A DNA stretch of 64,000 bases from Cocos nucifera (Eukaryota > Streptophyta > Magnoliopsida > Arecales > Arecaceae), in the NCBI GenBank assembly GCA_006176705.1, contig QRFJ01006349.1, positions 1 to 64,000 of the forward strand, in the 5' to 3' direction. The position numbers and the translations under genes are program-made. How positions within the stretch are numbered: position 1 is the first letter of the stretch; the number at the start of each line of letters is the position of its first letter. The notes under the pieces were generated by a model. That model saw only the letters and a list, made by a program, of their open reading frames with translations, was not told the DNA's origin and made no database searches. Below are positions 45,226 to 58,224 of the stretch, one piece after another.

Positions 45226-45502
45226 TGTTGGTGCGAAATCTGGTTGTTGCTGGAGAAGTGCTAGACTTGGAGAAGATAAGGTCGTCATCGATGATCTGCA
45301 AAATAAGTCTCGTCTTGATCCAGGGGTGAAGGCTCCGGCAAGACCCTCCAACGATCAAGTTAGCTCTTTTGACCAACAAAAATAGAGTGCTCAATCAAGA
45401 AAATTGCAGTCTTGGGAAAAAGAAGAGAGTCTGAAGAAAATGTATCTAGAGGATCCCTTTTATAGCCCCAAAGTCTGTAACTAACTGATAGCAACACCCA
45501 TA
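45226..45502 (-). repeat. Second Tat LTR, cut by element F
   Basis: Starts TGTTGGTGCG four bases (ATCT) beyond the outer end of T's 5' LTR. It aligns over its whole visible length with 44324-44610 at roughly 80 percent by eye. TATA box 45456-45464 (minus). It stops where copia element F begins; the rest should lie to the right of F, outside the window. Confidence 0.8.
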
Positions 45503-47313
45503 TGTTAGATATGTGGGCCCTAAAAGCCAAATTGGCTGACACTTATAATACACTTCTAAGGATAAAATTATAATTTTAATAATAAATAATAAAATGGATT
45601 ATTTTCTATCATAGTGTGTATTAGAAAGTGTCTGTGGTACATCCCTTGAGTTAATGATAATGATAATTTATATTTTCAAGAGTTGAAAATTTAAGACATG
45701 AATTTTCATTATTAACTCATAAAATGCTCTCGACTGTAGGATCATCATAAGGATGGTGATTAATCTGGAAGGATGGTGTACGATTGCTTTCTTTGCATAG
45801 ATGAGTCTTGAGTCTACAGTATAAAGACATAGGAGTGAGAGTACAGATACTCATTAGAGAACGAGGGCATTGAGCGTGACCACCTCGAGCAGTCATGAGG
45901 AAGTTTACCTTCTCATCGATGATTGGCTCAAAGTTGTAGTAGTATGTCTGGTTTTTTGATCTGAGGTGCATTAGCAATTTATCTTGAGGGTGTTATAGTT
46001 TGACTATACCATAACTCAATCTCCTAGCCATTCAAAATCCTGAGGTGTATGTTGGCTACAGCATGTTCATTGTAGGAATTGGATTGCACCAATAGGAGAT
46101 CTATCTACCTCGGTAAATGAGAAGTAGCCCTATGATGATCATGAGAATCAAGTCCATAAGCCCATGGCCATGGCAGAGTGAAATAATAGAAAGAGTTTCT
46201 ATTAGGGTTTTCACATTGGACTTGAATCAAAAGATTAATTCATATAACGAAAATTAGGGTTTGATGAGATCACCTTAATCCTAATCCGATCAGGACTCAT
46301 GATAAAGAAACTTAATCACACAGGTAACTGCACCGAGAGATTTGCTTTCAGTTCTGATGGATTGCCACCATATGCGGTTAGGTGTCACTGGTCGATTTTG
46401 GGAGCAATTAGAATGATTTGGATGATCGATCATACTAGTTATCTGAATCAGAAAAGTTCTAATCCATCGGAAGGTATTTTAATGATGTCAATGATAGAGA
46501 TCACGACATATCCCATTACCATATGGAACTGAACCTAACTGGGTCACACAAACAAGGGTTTGGATCTGAATATCATTAATTGGATTAACCCAGTTCAATT
46601 GATTTGAATAAGATTCAATTAGGTTCAAAAAAATTGTACTAGCACATGATTGAGCCTAATGTTCTCCTTTAATAATTATTAAAACTTATCTCGATTGAGC
46701 CAAATGTATTTAGGCTCACTTAGGAACCTTTACTTGGTCTAACTGGAGCTTATCTAGGTTAGGAAAGGACTGTCTTAATTTATGAGATAAATTTGAGACA
46801 ATACCTGCTATTTTTCATCAACTACTAAATCTTACCTTCAGACATTGGTCAAATATTGACCATGGATACTTAGATATCTGCCCATGTGTCATGCACCCAG
46901 AGGAGAGAACCTAGGAACTTATCCCCCTACTAAAAAGCAGACAGAAAGGGGGTGTATGCTTAGGGAGGCATGCACCCCATGAGGATAAAATATGGAGTAC
47001 CATACAGATGGGACTCCAGTTGCATCAGAAAATTAAATCAGGTGGTGCCAAGAAGACTTATTTGACCCAATCTTAGCATCACATAAGGAGAGTTTTGAGG
47101 GTCTCTAACCTGATTGGATCAGATGATGTCATCTCACCAATCAGATTTAGATCTGATAGCATAAAGGACCATGATTAGCCAGGATGATGTGGCACTGTAT
47201 GGCGCAATAGGATCTATATAAACCCTAACTGCGCCTAGAATTCAAGGATTCTACCTTTAGCCCATGCCACATAGCCCCTCTCCCTCCTTCATGCCACCCT
47301 CTAGTCCTCTCTC
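45503..47313 (+). repeat. 5' LTR of element F, first part
   Basis: Begins TGTTAGATATGTGGG, with a diagnostic AGTGTGTATT..GAAAGTGTCTG where the other LTRs have ATATGTGTATTTAGTGTCTG. TATA box TATATAAA at 47215-47222. Interrupted by G at the CTCTC target. Antisense ORF 45717-45977 is shared with other LTRs. Confidence 0.88.
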
Positions 47314-49598
47314 TGTTAGATATGTGTGCCCTAGAAGCCAGAATTGGCTGACACTTGTAATACACTTCTAGGAGCAAAATTATAATTTTGACTATAAATA
47401 ATAAAATAGGTTATTTTCTATCACATAACTGTATTTAGTATCTGTGATACATCCTTTGAGTTAATGGTAATGATAATTCTTATTTTCAAGAGTTGAAAAT
47501 TTAAGACAAGAATTTTCATTATTAACTCATAAAATGCACCTCACCGTAGGATCATCAAGAGGATGGTGATTGATCTGGAAGGTTAGTGTACAATTGCTTC
47601 TTTATAGTAGATGAGTCTTGAGTCTATGGTGTAGAAACATCGGAGTAAGAGTATAAGTACTCGTTATAGAATGAGGGCACTGAGCGTGACTACCTCGAGT
47701 AGACATAAGGAAGTCTACCTTCTCGTCGATGACTGACTCGATGTTTTAGTGGTGTGTTTGATTCTTTGACCTAAGGTGCATCGACAGTTCACCTTGAGGG
47801 TGTTATAGTTTGACTACACTATAACTTGGTCTCCTAGCCATTCGAAATCCTAAGGTGTATGTTGCCTATAGCATGTTAATTGTAGGAATTGGATTGCACC
47901 AAGATGGAATCTATCAACCTTGATGGATGAGGAGCAGCCCTATGATGATCATGAGAATTAAGTCCATTAGCCCATGGCCATGGCAAAAGAGTGAAATAAT
48001 AGAAAGCATTTCTATTAAGGTTTTTACATTGGACTTGAATCGAATGATTAAATCATATGATAGAAATTAGGGTTTGACGAGTTCACCTGAACCCTAATCT
48101 GATCAGGGCTCAAGATAGAAGAACTTAATCACACAAGTAGCTACACCAAGAGATTCATTTTCAGTTTTGATGAGTTGCCACTGTATGCTACTAGGTGTCA
48201 TTAGTGGATTTTGGGAGCAATTAGAATGATTTAGATGATTGATCATTCTAAGTTGTCTGAATCAGAAGAGTTCTGATCCATCAAAAGGAGTTTTGATGAT
48301 ATTGATGATGGAGATCAGGACATATCCCATTACCATACAGAACTGAACCTAACTGGATCACACAAACAAGGGTTTGGATCTGGATATCATCAATTGGACT
48401 AACCCAGTTTAATTGATTTGAATAAGATTCAATTAGGTTCAAGGAAATCATGCTAGCACATGATTGAGCCTAACGTTCTCTTTTTTCTATCATAAAAGTT
48501 ATCTCGATTGAGCCAAATGAGTTTGTGCTTACTCAGGTACCTTTACCTGGTCTGACTGAAGCTTGTCCAAGTTAGAAAAGGATTATCTTAATTTATGAGA
48601 TAAATTTGAGACAACACCTGCCATCTTCCGTTACCTGCTAATTCTTATAGTTTGACTTGGTCAAACATTGACCTTTGACCCTTGGACATCTGCCCATGTG
48701 TCATGCACTTATTGAAGAGTGGATAGGGGCTTGTCCCCTCTTTGGAAATTGGAAAGAAGGGGGTGCATGCCTAGGATGGCATGCGCCCATGGATAGGGAC
48801 GCTGGAGTCCCACAGGAATGGGACTCCAGGTTGCTTCTTGGTCTCTACTTAGGTAGCCCTTGGGTATCTACTTTGACAAGTCTTAGGCGCCATCTAAGAT
48901 TGAACCTATGGATCTCTCATTTGATTGAATCAAGTGATGTCATCCCATTATTCAGATTTAGATCTAATTGCACGAAGCAATGTGATTGGCCAGGGTGATG
49001 CAGCACTGCATAGCGCAGCAGAGTCTGTAAAAAGACCCTATCTACGCCCAGTTTTGTGAACTCCTCTTCCAAGCCACACCCCAAGACTGCCCCTCTCCCT
49101 TCTCCATGCCACCATCTAGCCCTCTCCCTCCTCTCCATGCCCAAGAAAGTTGGGTATTCAGATTAGCGCAAGTCAGACACGGAAAGGTTGACGGAAAAGG
49201 AAGAAGGCAGCACTGCTGCAGAGACGACGGGCGATCTTCAAAAGAAGTTTTGAAGATTCTCCAAATCAGATCTAGATTTGATTTTTGAAGAAAAGAAAGA
49301 GAAGGAGAAGATCTTCAGATCCAGCTTAAGTGGATACCGATAGGGGCCAAGCGCTTGCGTGGCTAGATCCAGAACCTCAGGGCTTTGGTAGGATCATCAA
49401 TAGATAATCAGATTACCCAGAATCAAGATAAAATTAATTCAAAATTAATTTAATTTTATTTTCTTATTTATAAGATTATAAAATTAGATTTGAAAAGTGT
49501 CAGATCTGATTAGAATCTAAAAGATGATTTTTGAAATATGCCTCTCAATCCAATCAGATCTGAACGAACCTGATTCGAAAAATCAGGATTTCTCTTCA
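47314..49598 (+). repeat. 5' LTR of element G
   Basis: 2285 bp, TGTTAGATATG to CTTCA. The usual TATA box position (about 49026) reads TGTAAAAA, so the promoter is degraded here, whereas the 3' LTR keeps TATAAGAA at 57149. Confidence 0.92.
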
Positions 49599-49600
49599 AC

Positions 49601-49613
49601 TGGTATCAGGGCC
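49601..49613 (+). other. Primer-binding site of element G
   Basis: TGGTATCAGGGCC; one mismatch (A to G at the tenth base) to the initiator tRNA-Met complement. Confidence 0.9.
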
Positions 49614-50165
49614 AGGTTCTTATAAATTTTTTTTAGATCTGATTTAATTTAATTAATTAGTGATTTCAAATATCACATGAGATGTGATTTGATCTGAAAT
49701 TAAAAAAAATAAAAAATCAAAATTAATTAATCTAGATCTAATATGTATGAGATACATAACTAGACTAGGTATAGAATTATTCTATGTGTAGTCTAGTATA
49801 ATCATATTTTTTATTTGATTAAATATAATTTTTAGATCTATTTATTTTCTATTTTTTAATATTATAAATATTATAATCAGATCTAAAAATAGAAAAAAAA
49901 TTAAATTTAATTTGTTCATATGAGATATGATAGTTGCATGTTTAGACAAGTTGTAGAATAGTTCTGCAAATAGGTCTAGATTAAATTTTATTTGATAAGA
50001 TCAAATTTAAATTTAAATTTTTTAGATGATTATGAGATAATTTAGATCTAAAAAATATGCATGCATGATATATGTGATATATATAAAACATATTTTAATT
50101 AGATCTATTTTATATATGAGATATATACTTAGTTCTAATTAGTTTTTGTAGATTCGTTATTTTTC

Positions 50166-50288
50166 TGATTAAGGCATTCCGCTCGGCCGTCCAATCATAA
50201 GAACAAAGTAGGGCTTAAAGACCCTCTTCTCTCATTCGATGGGGTGTTCTTATGATGTGTAGGGGTGCTGCACGTTCGTCCTTAATCA
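50166..50288 (+). other. 123-nt nested inverted-repeat element, copy G
   Basis: Outer arms 50166-50174 and 50280-50288, inner arms 50196-50204 (CATAAGAAC) and 50246-50254 (GTTCTTATG), all exact complements. Confidence 0.7.
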
Positions 50289-50891
50289 AAAATTGAAAAC
50301 ATACTTTCTACAAAATCCTACATTCTGAAACCCTAGGATCTTATTTGCATGTTTTGTTTAAGAACCCTAACTTAATTAAGAATTAAGTTTATAAAATATC
50401 AATTAGATCTAAAATTGAGAATTTCAGATCTAAGACATATTCATAAATCTGGGTTCGGGCTTGGGTACCTCAATTAGGTCTAGCAGTTGATCAAACTGAA
50501 TCAAGAGTTGATTAGATGGGATCAACAATGCTTAAATTGACCAGCCTAATAGGATTAAGTTTGGATCAGGATCGAGTCACGAGAATGATCGATCAAGCTA
50601 AGACCTAATTAGGCTCAGTGGTTAGAGTCTAGATTGTAGGCTAACCCGATTGGTTCTGTCTCAATAATTTAGTGTCTAAGATAAGTTTGGCAAATATGAT
50701 CGACTGATTTTTAATTGGGAGCTACTCGACTCGAATGCGATCTTGTCGAGTTAATGGCATATCCCTTCCATCGGTCTTACTTACCTGGCCATGTTTGTGG
50801 ACTCAGTTCTGATCTGAGGTGGTCAATAATCCGAGCTAACCCATACCACTAGGTTAGTCATAATGGTTATGACTATGTCAAGTCTAGTTTA

Positions 50892-51053
50892 ATGAGATCC
50901 AAATCAAATCTTCCTAAGAAAAGATTAAGTCTAAGGTCTTTCACCATTGTAGATGTGCGGGCCCTTCTCGGGGTTGATTGTTCTCGGCTGGATACAATGG
51001 CTCAGTTGCACCGAGAAGATGCAACCATGTCTATTAGGCATTGGATGCTGTAG
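50892..51053 (+). CDS. Leader small ORF of element G
   Basis: 53 codons from ATG to TAG (51051-51053). Same start and frame as in A and C (MRSKSNLPKKRLSL, DVRALLGVDCSRLD, REDATMSIRHWML). Product unrecognised. Confidence 0.4.
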   Translation: MRSKSNLPKKRLSLRSFTIVDVRALLGVDCSRLDTMAQLHREDATMSIRHWML

Positions 51054-51473
51054 GCTGGAGGATGAATTAGGCTCAATATTTTGGATACAGTTAGAGACCC
51101 AATTAGGAATCCAATCTGTGCAAATGGTGGGTCTGACTTAACTAACAAGTGGATCAATATTCCGGACACGATGAGATTAATGAATTAGAGACCAAGTTTG
51201 GGTGCACCATGATTAGAGAATCATTGAATAAGAGTTGTTCACTCATTGGCTAACCCATCACCAATAACTATTAGGTGAGGTGATGAGCAAGTCGGTGGGA
51301 CCGCACCACCAACTAGAAATCAGTAATCGTGGAGATTTTCGCATCTCTACATAAGAAGTGTAGGGATCCGAGAAAATAGTGGGTGCTATTTTGTTTAAAA
51401 ATAAAATCCATAAACAAATTTGTTAAGTCTTAGTTACAAGATCTAACTAGAAACTTTGACTCTCTATCAAAAA

Positions 51474-54400
51474 ATATCTGCATCCAACCCACTAGCACGA
51501 ATCCTGGACACCCATAGACTGACCGAACCAAATTATAAGGATTGGCTCTAGAACTTCAAAATTATTTTGAGTTTCGAGAAGTTAACTCATGTATTGGACT
51601 AGGACCCTCCCACCTTACCAGCTCATCCATCCATTAAACAGAGAGCATCTCTGGATAAGTGGACTAACGAAGATAATAAGGCCAGATACTACATGTTGGG
51701 CTCGATGTTTGATGAGCTTCAGTGCCAACATGAAGATATCAGAACTGCTCACCAAATGTTGGCTCACCTATAGAAAATGTTTGGTGAACAGAGTCATGCA
51801 GCCAAGTATCAAGTCACTAAATGACTATTCAAGGTTAAAATGCGTGATGGATAGTCAGTCCAAGATCATTGTTTGATAATGATCAAGGACTTGGAAGAGC
51901 TTGAGAAGCTCGGAGTGAGGTTGGACTTGGATCTACAGAATGACATAATTCTGTAATCCTTGACTGATGCATTTGGGCAGTTCATCATGAACTACTATAT
52001 GCATAAACTTCAAAACTCCTAGGCCAAACTTATGAACATGCTAGTTATCGCTGAGCTTTCCATGAAAGGTTCTAAAGGCTCAGTACTTGCTATGGAATGG
52101 AGTTCTTTCAAGTGAAAGTCTTTTGGAAAGAAGAAGAAGTCTGCAAAAAAGCAAAAGATGGAAGGAGGAAAGAAGAAAAAGGTAGAGCTGAAGAAGAAGG
52201 CCGCTGACAAAGGAAAGTATTTCTATTGCAACAATGACGACCATCGAAAGTGGAATTGCCCTACTTACCTAGCCACCCTAAAGAAGAAGGAGGTAGGTCC
52301 TTCTGGAGGTATGCTCATTATTAAGTCTAACCTTATAGTTTCTTCTGCATTCAGTTGGGTGCTTGACTCTGGTTCTAGTGCTCACTTGTGCACTTGTATG
52401 CAGGGTCTTGTGGATAGCAGGAGGCTGAGGGATGGTGAGATGATCCTATGCATTGAAAATAGAGCAAGGGTTGCTACCGTGGTCGTGGGAACATATCCTC
52501 TTCGACTACCATTTAATTTAGACTTAGTATTAAAAGACTGTTATTATGTTCCTGCAGTAAGCAAAAATTTGATTTCTGTTTCTTGCCTTGCATTAAAAGG
52601 CTATGTAATTAGTTTTCTTAAGGACCATTGTAACATTCTTTATGAAAGAAATAAAATTGCAAATGGTTTCCTTATTAATGATCTTTATTAGTTACATGTT
52701 GATGTATCTATTTTTAACTTTGAGCAAAATGTGAATTCCATAAAATCAAAATGACATAGGGATAGTCCAAATGATAGGTATTTATGGCACCTAAGATTAG
52801 GTCATATAGCAGAAGATAGGGTTAACAAATTGGAGAAAACTTGGCTTTTGAGTCCGTTGACTTCTGAGTCATATCCAATTTATGAATCCTGTCTTCATGG
52901 CAAAATGACTAAGCTCCCTTTTGTAGGACATGGGGAAAGGGCCACAGATCTTCTTGCCCTAGTACATATAGATGTGTGTGGCCCATTTGATGTGCCAGCT
53001 AGAGGCAACCTAGTCTACATCATAAAATTTACTGATGATTTATCAAGGTATGGGTATGTGTATCTTATAAGACATAAGTCTGAAGCATTTGAAAAGTTCA
53101 AAAAATTCAGATATGAAGTAGAAAAGCAAATTAGAAAATCCATTAAGATTCTTCGATTAGATCGAGGAGGTGAATATCTTAGTCAGGAATTCCTGTACTA
53201 TCTCAAAGAAAATGGCATAGTCTCTCAATGGACTCCACCAAGAACACCTCAACTCAACGGGATTTTAGAACGGAGGAACAAGACCCTATTAGATATGGTT
53301 CGATCCATGATGAGCTTCATAGACCTTTCTGATTTTCTTTGAGGATACTGTTTGTTAACTGCAACATACTTACTGAATAGGGTTCCTTCTAAAACCATTC
53401 CTACCACACCGTATGAATATGGCATGGTAAGAAACCAAGTCTGAGTCATCTCAAAATTTGGGGTTGTCCGGCTCATGTCAAAAGACAACAAGCGGATAAG
53501 TTAGACTTTAGGTCCTTTAGAGCTCGATTCATAGGATATCCTAAAGAGTCATTAGGATATTATTTCTACATTTCAGAAGATCACAATGTGATTATGAGTC
53601 GATATGCCATCTTTCTTGAAAAATAGTTTATTCAAGATAGCGGCATTGGAAAGCAGATCAAGCTCGATGAGAAAGTCTCACAAGAGCAACGAGCTAAGGA
53701 CCAAATGGAACCAAATCAGGTTAAGCCAATCCATACACTACCTCCTCCACCTCATAGATCGAAAAGGATTTTCCATCCTCCTAAAAGATACTTAGGTACT
53801 ATTTCAGAAGATGTAGAGGAAATATTCCTCATAGGGAATGTGGTTCATGGTGATGATACCAAAACCTATAACGAGGCGATATCAGATATTGACTCTGAGA
53901 AATGGTTAGAGGCAATGAAGTCAAAAATTGACTCAATGCACTCAAATCAAGTCTGGACCTTAGTATATCCACCAGAAGGTATAGTACATATTAGGTGTAA
54001 ATAGATCTTCAAGAGAAAGATTGATGCAGATGGGAATGTGGAGACATTCAAGCCTAGATTAGTGGCAAAAGGTTATAGTCAATGTGAAGGCATTGACTAT
54101 TAGGACACCTTTACGCTAGTAGCTATGCTAAAATTCATTCGCACATTACTTGTTATTGCAGCCTATTTCGATTATAAAATATGATAAATGAATATGATAA
54201 CGGTATTCTTAAATCGATATCTTGAGGAAGATATCTATATGGAATAGCTACTACGTATCCCATCCAGTGATGATGATCACAAGGTTTGCAAGCTGCAAAG
54301 GTCCATATATAGACTTAAGCAAGCATCTCGGAGTTGGAATACTCATTTTAATGAGGTGATTAAAATGTTTGATTTCATCAAAAATGAGGAGTCATGTGTC

Positions 54401-55423
54401 TTCAAAAAGGTCTGTAGGAGCGCTATTATCTTTCTCGTATTGTACGTGGATGATATTCTCCTTATCGAGAATGATATTCCCATGTTGACGATAGTCAAAA
54501 TATGGTTATCTAAAGAGTTCTCCATGAAAGACTTAGGAGAAGCATCCTTTATTCTAGGAATTAATGTCTATAGAGATAGACCGAATAGGATGCTAGGACT
54601 TTCACAGAATATGTACATAGAGGAAGTACTAAAGAGGTTTAGTATGAAAAACTCTAAGAGGGGTTTAGTACCCTTCAGACATGGCATTCATCTTTCCAAG
54701 AAGATGTGCCCTAGCACACCTGAGGAAATAGAATTCATGAGCAAGATCTCTTATGCTTCAGCAATAGGGAGCCTCATTTATGCCATGTTATGTACACGAC
54801 CTGATATAGCACATGCTGTGAGTGTCACGAGCAGATATTAGTCGAATCTAGGTGAAGAACACTGGACTTCTATGAAATGTATCCTTAAGTATTTGTGAAG
54901 AACTAAGGATATATTGTTGGTCTTTGGTAATGGAGAACTCCAAGTCTAGGGATATACAGACTCAGATTTTATATCCGATATAGATGATCAAAAGTCGACA
55001 TCTGAGAGTCTATTTTTGTGCAATGATGGAGCTGTCAGTTGGAAAAGTTCCAAACGGATAGTGATAGCAGATTCCACCATGGAAGCAGAATATATCACTG
55101 CATCAGAAGCTGTGAAGGAGGCATTCTGGTATAAGAAGTTTGCTGCAGAGATCGGAGTGATACCATCAGATGCCATTACTCTATACTGTGATAACAATGG
55201 CACCATAGCCCTTGCTAAGGAGCCACGGTCTCACCAAAAATCCAAGCACATCGAGCGGTGATACCACCTCATCCGCAATTACCTCGAGAAGGATTACATC
55301 GAGGTCAAAAGAGTCAACTCCACAGACAATGCGGCGGACCTGCTTACAAAGTCGTTAGGCTAGCAGAAGATTGAAGCCCATCTTGAGAAGATGGGACTTA
55401 AATTTGTAGCCAATTGGCTTTAG
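51474..55423 (+). pseudogene. Gag-Pol polyprotein pseudogene of element G
   Basis: The start codon is ATA (51474-51476). Gag has TGA 51822-51824 and several TAGs. The knuckle reads YFYCNNDDHRKWNC, with its first Cys lost. The protease motif DSGSSAH lies near 52370. Integrase 52830-53626 keeps TDDLSRYGYVYL, but its first Asp context is HIDVCGP. TAG 53624-53626 ends integrase as in all copies. RT has YVDD near 54450 but loses the motif around the first Asp (WQMDVKTAF is replaced by stops and substitutions at about 54178-54195). RNase H runs 55016-55261. Ends NWL-TAG at 55421-55423. Confidence 0.88.
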
Positions 55424-55437
55424 GTCAAGTGAGAGTT

Positions 55438-57721
55438 TGCTAGATATGTGTGCCCTAGAAGCCAGAATTGGCTGACACTTGTAATACACTTCTAGGGACA
55501 AAATTATAATTTTGATTATAAATAATAAAATGGGTTATTTTCTATCACATAAGGGTATTTAATATCTGCGATACATCCTTTGAGTTAATGGTAATGATAA
55601 TTCTTATTTTCAAGAGTTAAAAATTTAAGACAAGAATTTTCATTATTAACTCATAAAATGCTCCTGACCATAGGATCATCATGAGGATGATGATTGATCC
55701 AGAAAGTTAGTGTATAATCGCTTCTTCATAGTAGATGAGTCTTGAGTCTACAGTGTAGAGACACTAGAGTGAGAGTATAGGTACTCATTAGAGAACGAGG
55801 GCACTGAGCGTGACCACCTCGAGTAATCATAAGGAAGTCTATCTTCTCATCGATGACTAACTCGATGTTGCAATGGTGTGTCTGGTTCTTTGACCTGAGG
55901 TGCATCGATAGTTCATCTTGAGGGTGTTATAGTTTGACTACACCATGACTCGGTCTCCTAGCCATTTGGAATCCTGAGGTGTATGTTGGCTATAGCATGT
56001 TCATTGTTGGAATTGGATTGCACCAAGATGGAATCTATCTATCTCGGTGGATGAGGAGCAGCCCTATGATGATCATGAGAATCAAGTTCATAAGCCCATG
56101 GTCATAGCAAAAGAGTAAAATAACAGAAAGAGTTTCTATTAAGGTTTTCACATCGGACTTGAATCAAATGATTAAATCATATGATAGAAATTAGGGTTTG
56201 ACGAGTTCACCTTAACTGTAATCTGATCAGGGCTCAAGATAGAAGAACTCAATCACACAAGTAGCTGCACCAAGAGGTTCATTTTCAGTTTTGATGGGTT
56301 GCCACCATATGCTGCTAGGTGTCACTAGTGGATTTTGAGAGCAATTAGAATGATTTAGATGATCGATCATTCTAAGTTGTCTAAATCAGAAGAGTTCTAA
56401 TCCATCGAAAGGAGTTTTGATGATGTTGATGATGGAGATCATGACATATCCCATTACCATATACAACTGAATCTAACTAGGTCATACAAATAAGGGTTTA
56501 GATCTGGATATCGTCAATTGGACTAACTCAGTTCAATTGATTTGAATAAGATTCAATTAGGTTCAAGAAAATCGTGCTAGCATATGATTGATCCTAACGT
56601 TCTCCTTTTTCTATCATAAAAGTTATCTCAACTGAGCCAAATGAGTTTGTGCTCACTCAGGTATCTTTACCTGGTCTGATTGGAGCTTATCCAAGTCAGA
56701 AAAGGATTGTCTTAATTTATGAGATAAATTTGAGACAACACCTACCATTTTCCATCACCTGCTAATTCTTGTACTTTGACTTTTTTCAAACATTGACCTT
56801 TGACCCTTGGACATCTGCCCATGTGTCATGCACATATTGGAGAGCAGATTGGGACTTTTCCCCTCTCTAAAATTTAGAAAGAAGGGGTTGCATGCTTAGG
56901 ATGGCGTGCACCCATGGATAGGGATGCTGGAGCCACACGAATGGGACTCCAAGTTGCTTCTTGATCTCTACTTAGGTGGCCCTTGTGTATCTACTTTGAC
57001 CAGTCTTAGGCACCATCTAAGAATGAACCTATGGGTCTCTCATCTGATTGGATCAGGTGATGTCATCCCATCAATCAGATTTAGATCTAATTATACAAAG
57101 CAACGTGATTGGTCGGAGTGATGCAGCACTGCATGGCGCAGCAGAGTCTATAAGAAGACCCTATCTACGCCTACTTTTGTGAACTCCTCTTCCAAGCCAT
57201 GCCCCAAGACTGCCCCTCTCCCTTCTCTATGCTACCGTCTGGCCCTCTCCCTCCTCTCCATGCCCAAGGAAGTTGGGCCTTCAAATTAGTGTGAGTCAGG
57301 AAAGGAAAGGCTGATGGAAAAGGAAGAAGGCAGCACTGCTGCAAAGATGATGGACGATCTTCAGAAGAAGTTTTAAAGATTCTTCAAATCAGATTCCGAT
57401 CTAATTTTTAGAGAAAAAAAAGAGAAGGAGAAGATCTCCAGATCCACTCTGAATGGATACCGGTAGAGGTTAGGTGCTTGCGTGGCTAGATCTAGAACCT
57501 CAGGGCTTCGACAGGATCATCAATGGGTAATTAGATTATCCTAAATTAAGGTAAAATTAATTCAAAATTAATTTAGTTTTATTTTCTTATTTATCAGATT
57601 ATAAAATCAGATCTAAAAAGTGTCAGATCTAATTAGGATCTAAGAGGTGATTTTTGAAATATGCCTCTCAATCCAATCGGATCTGAACGAACCAGACCTA
57701 AAAAATTAGGATTTTCCTTCA
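55438..57721 (+). repeat. 3' LTR of element G
   Basis: 2284 bp following GTGAGAGTT; starts TGCTAGATATG and ends CTTCA, next to the CTCTC duplication. Confidence 0.92.
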
Positions 57722-58209
57722 CTCTCTTTTTTCCATGCCTAAGGAACTTTAGGCACGAAGAAGGTGCAATCCAAGCAAGTGAAAGGCGCCAGAAAAGGAA
57801 GAAGACAGTACTATTGCAAGAGACAATGGCTGTTCTTCAAAAGTCATTTTGAAGATCTTCAAGATCAGATCTAGATTTAATTTTTGGAGGATTGATTGAG
57901 AAGGAGAAGATCATCAGATCCTACCCGAGTGGATACTGGTAGAGGCTAGGCACTTGTGTGGCTACATCCTGAATCTCAGGCAAACATCAGAATCATCATA
58001 GGGTATTTAGATTACCCAAAACTAAGGTATAAATAAATTATATTTAATTTTTATCCTTATTTTATTTTTATTTTTATTATCAAATTAATAATATTAGATC
58101 TGAGGAGTCTCAGATCTGATTAGGATCTTAGAAAAAAAAAATTGAAATATCCTTCCTCATCCAATCAGATCTGAACAAACCTGATCAGAAAAATAGGTTT
58201 TTCCCTTCA
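57722..58209 (+). repeat. 5' LTR of element F, second part
   Basis: Resumes the F LTR after the CTCTC duplication (TCCATGCCTAAGG) and ends CCCTTCA next to the primer-binding site. Confidence 0.86.
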
Positions 58210-58211
58210 AC

Positions 58212-58224
58212 TGGTATCAGAGCC
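58212..58224 (+). other. Primer-binding site of element F
   Basis: TGGTATCAGAGCC, two bases after the LTR end at 58209. Confidence 0.93.

Larger units (their letters stand above)
49614..51473 (+). other. Long untranslated leader of element G
   Basis: 1.86 kb. Contains the 123-nt inverted-repeat element and the small ORF (50892-51053). The splice-donor-like site of the other copies is mutated to ATAAGT at 50681-50686. Confidence 0.78.
47309..57726 (+). mobile_element. Complete copia element G with perfect target-site duplication
   Basis: Full element 47314-57721 (10,408 bp): LTRs 47314-49598 and 55438-57721, PBS at 49601, internal region 49599-55437. The exact duplication CTCTC lies at 47309-47313 and 57722-57726. 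The 3' LTR starts TGCTAGA instead of TGTTAGA. Gag lacks its ATG (ATA) and pol has many stops. Confidence 0.95.
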
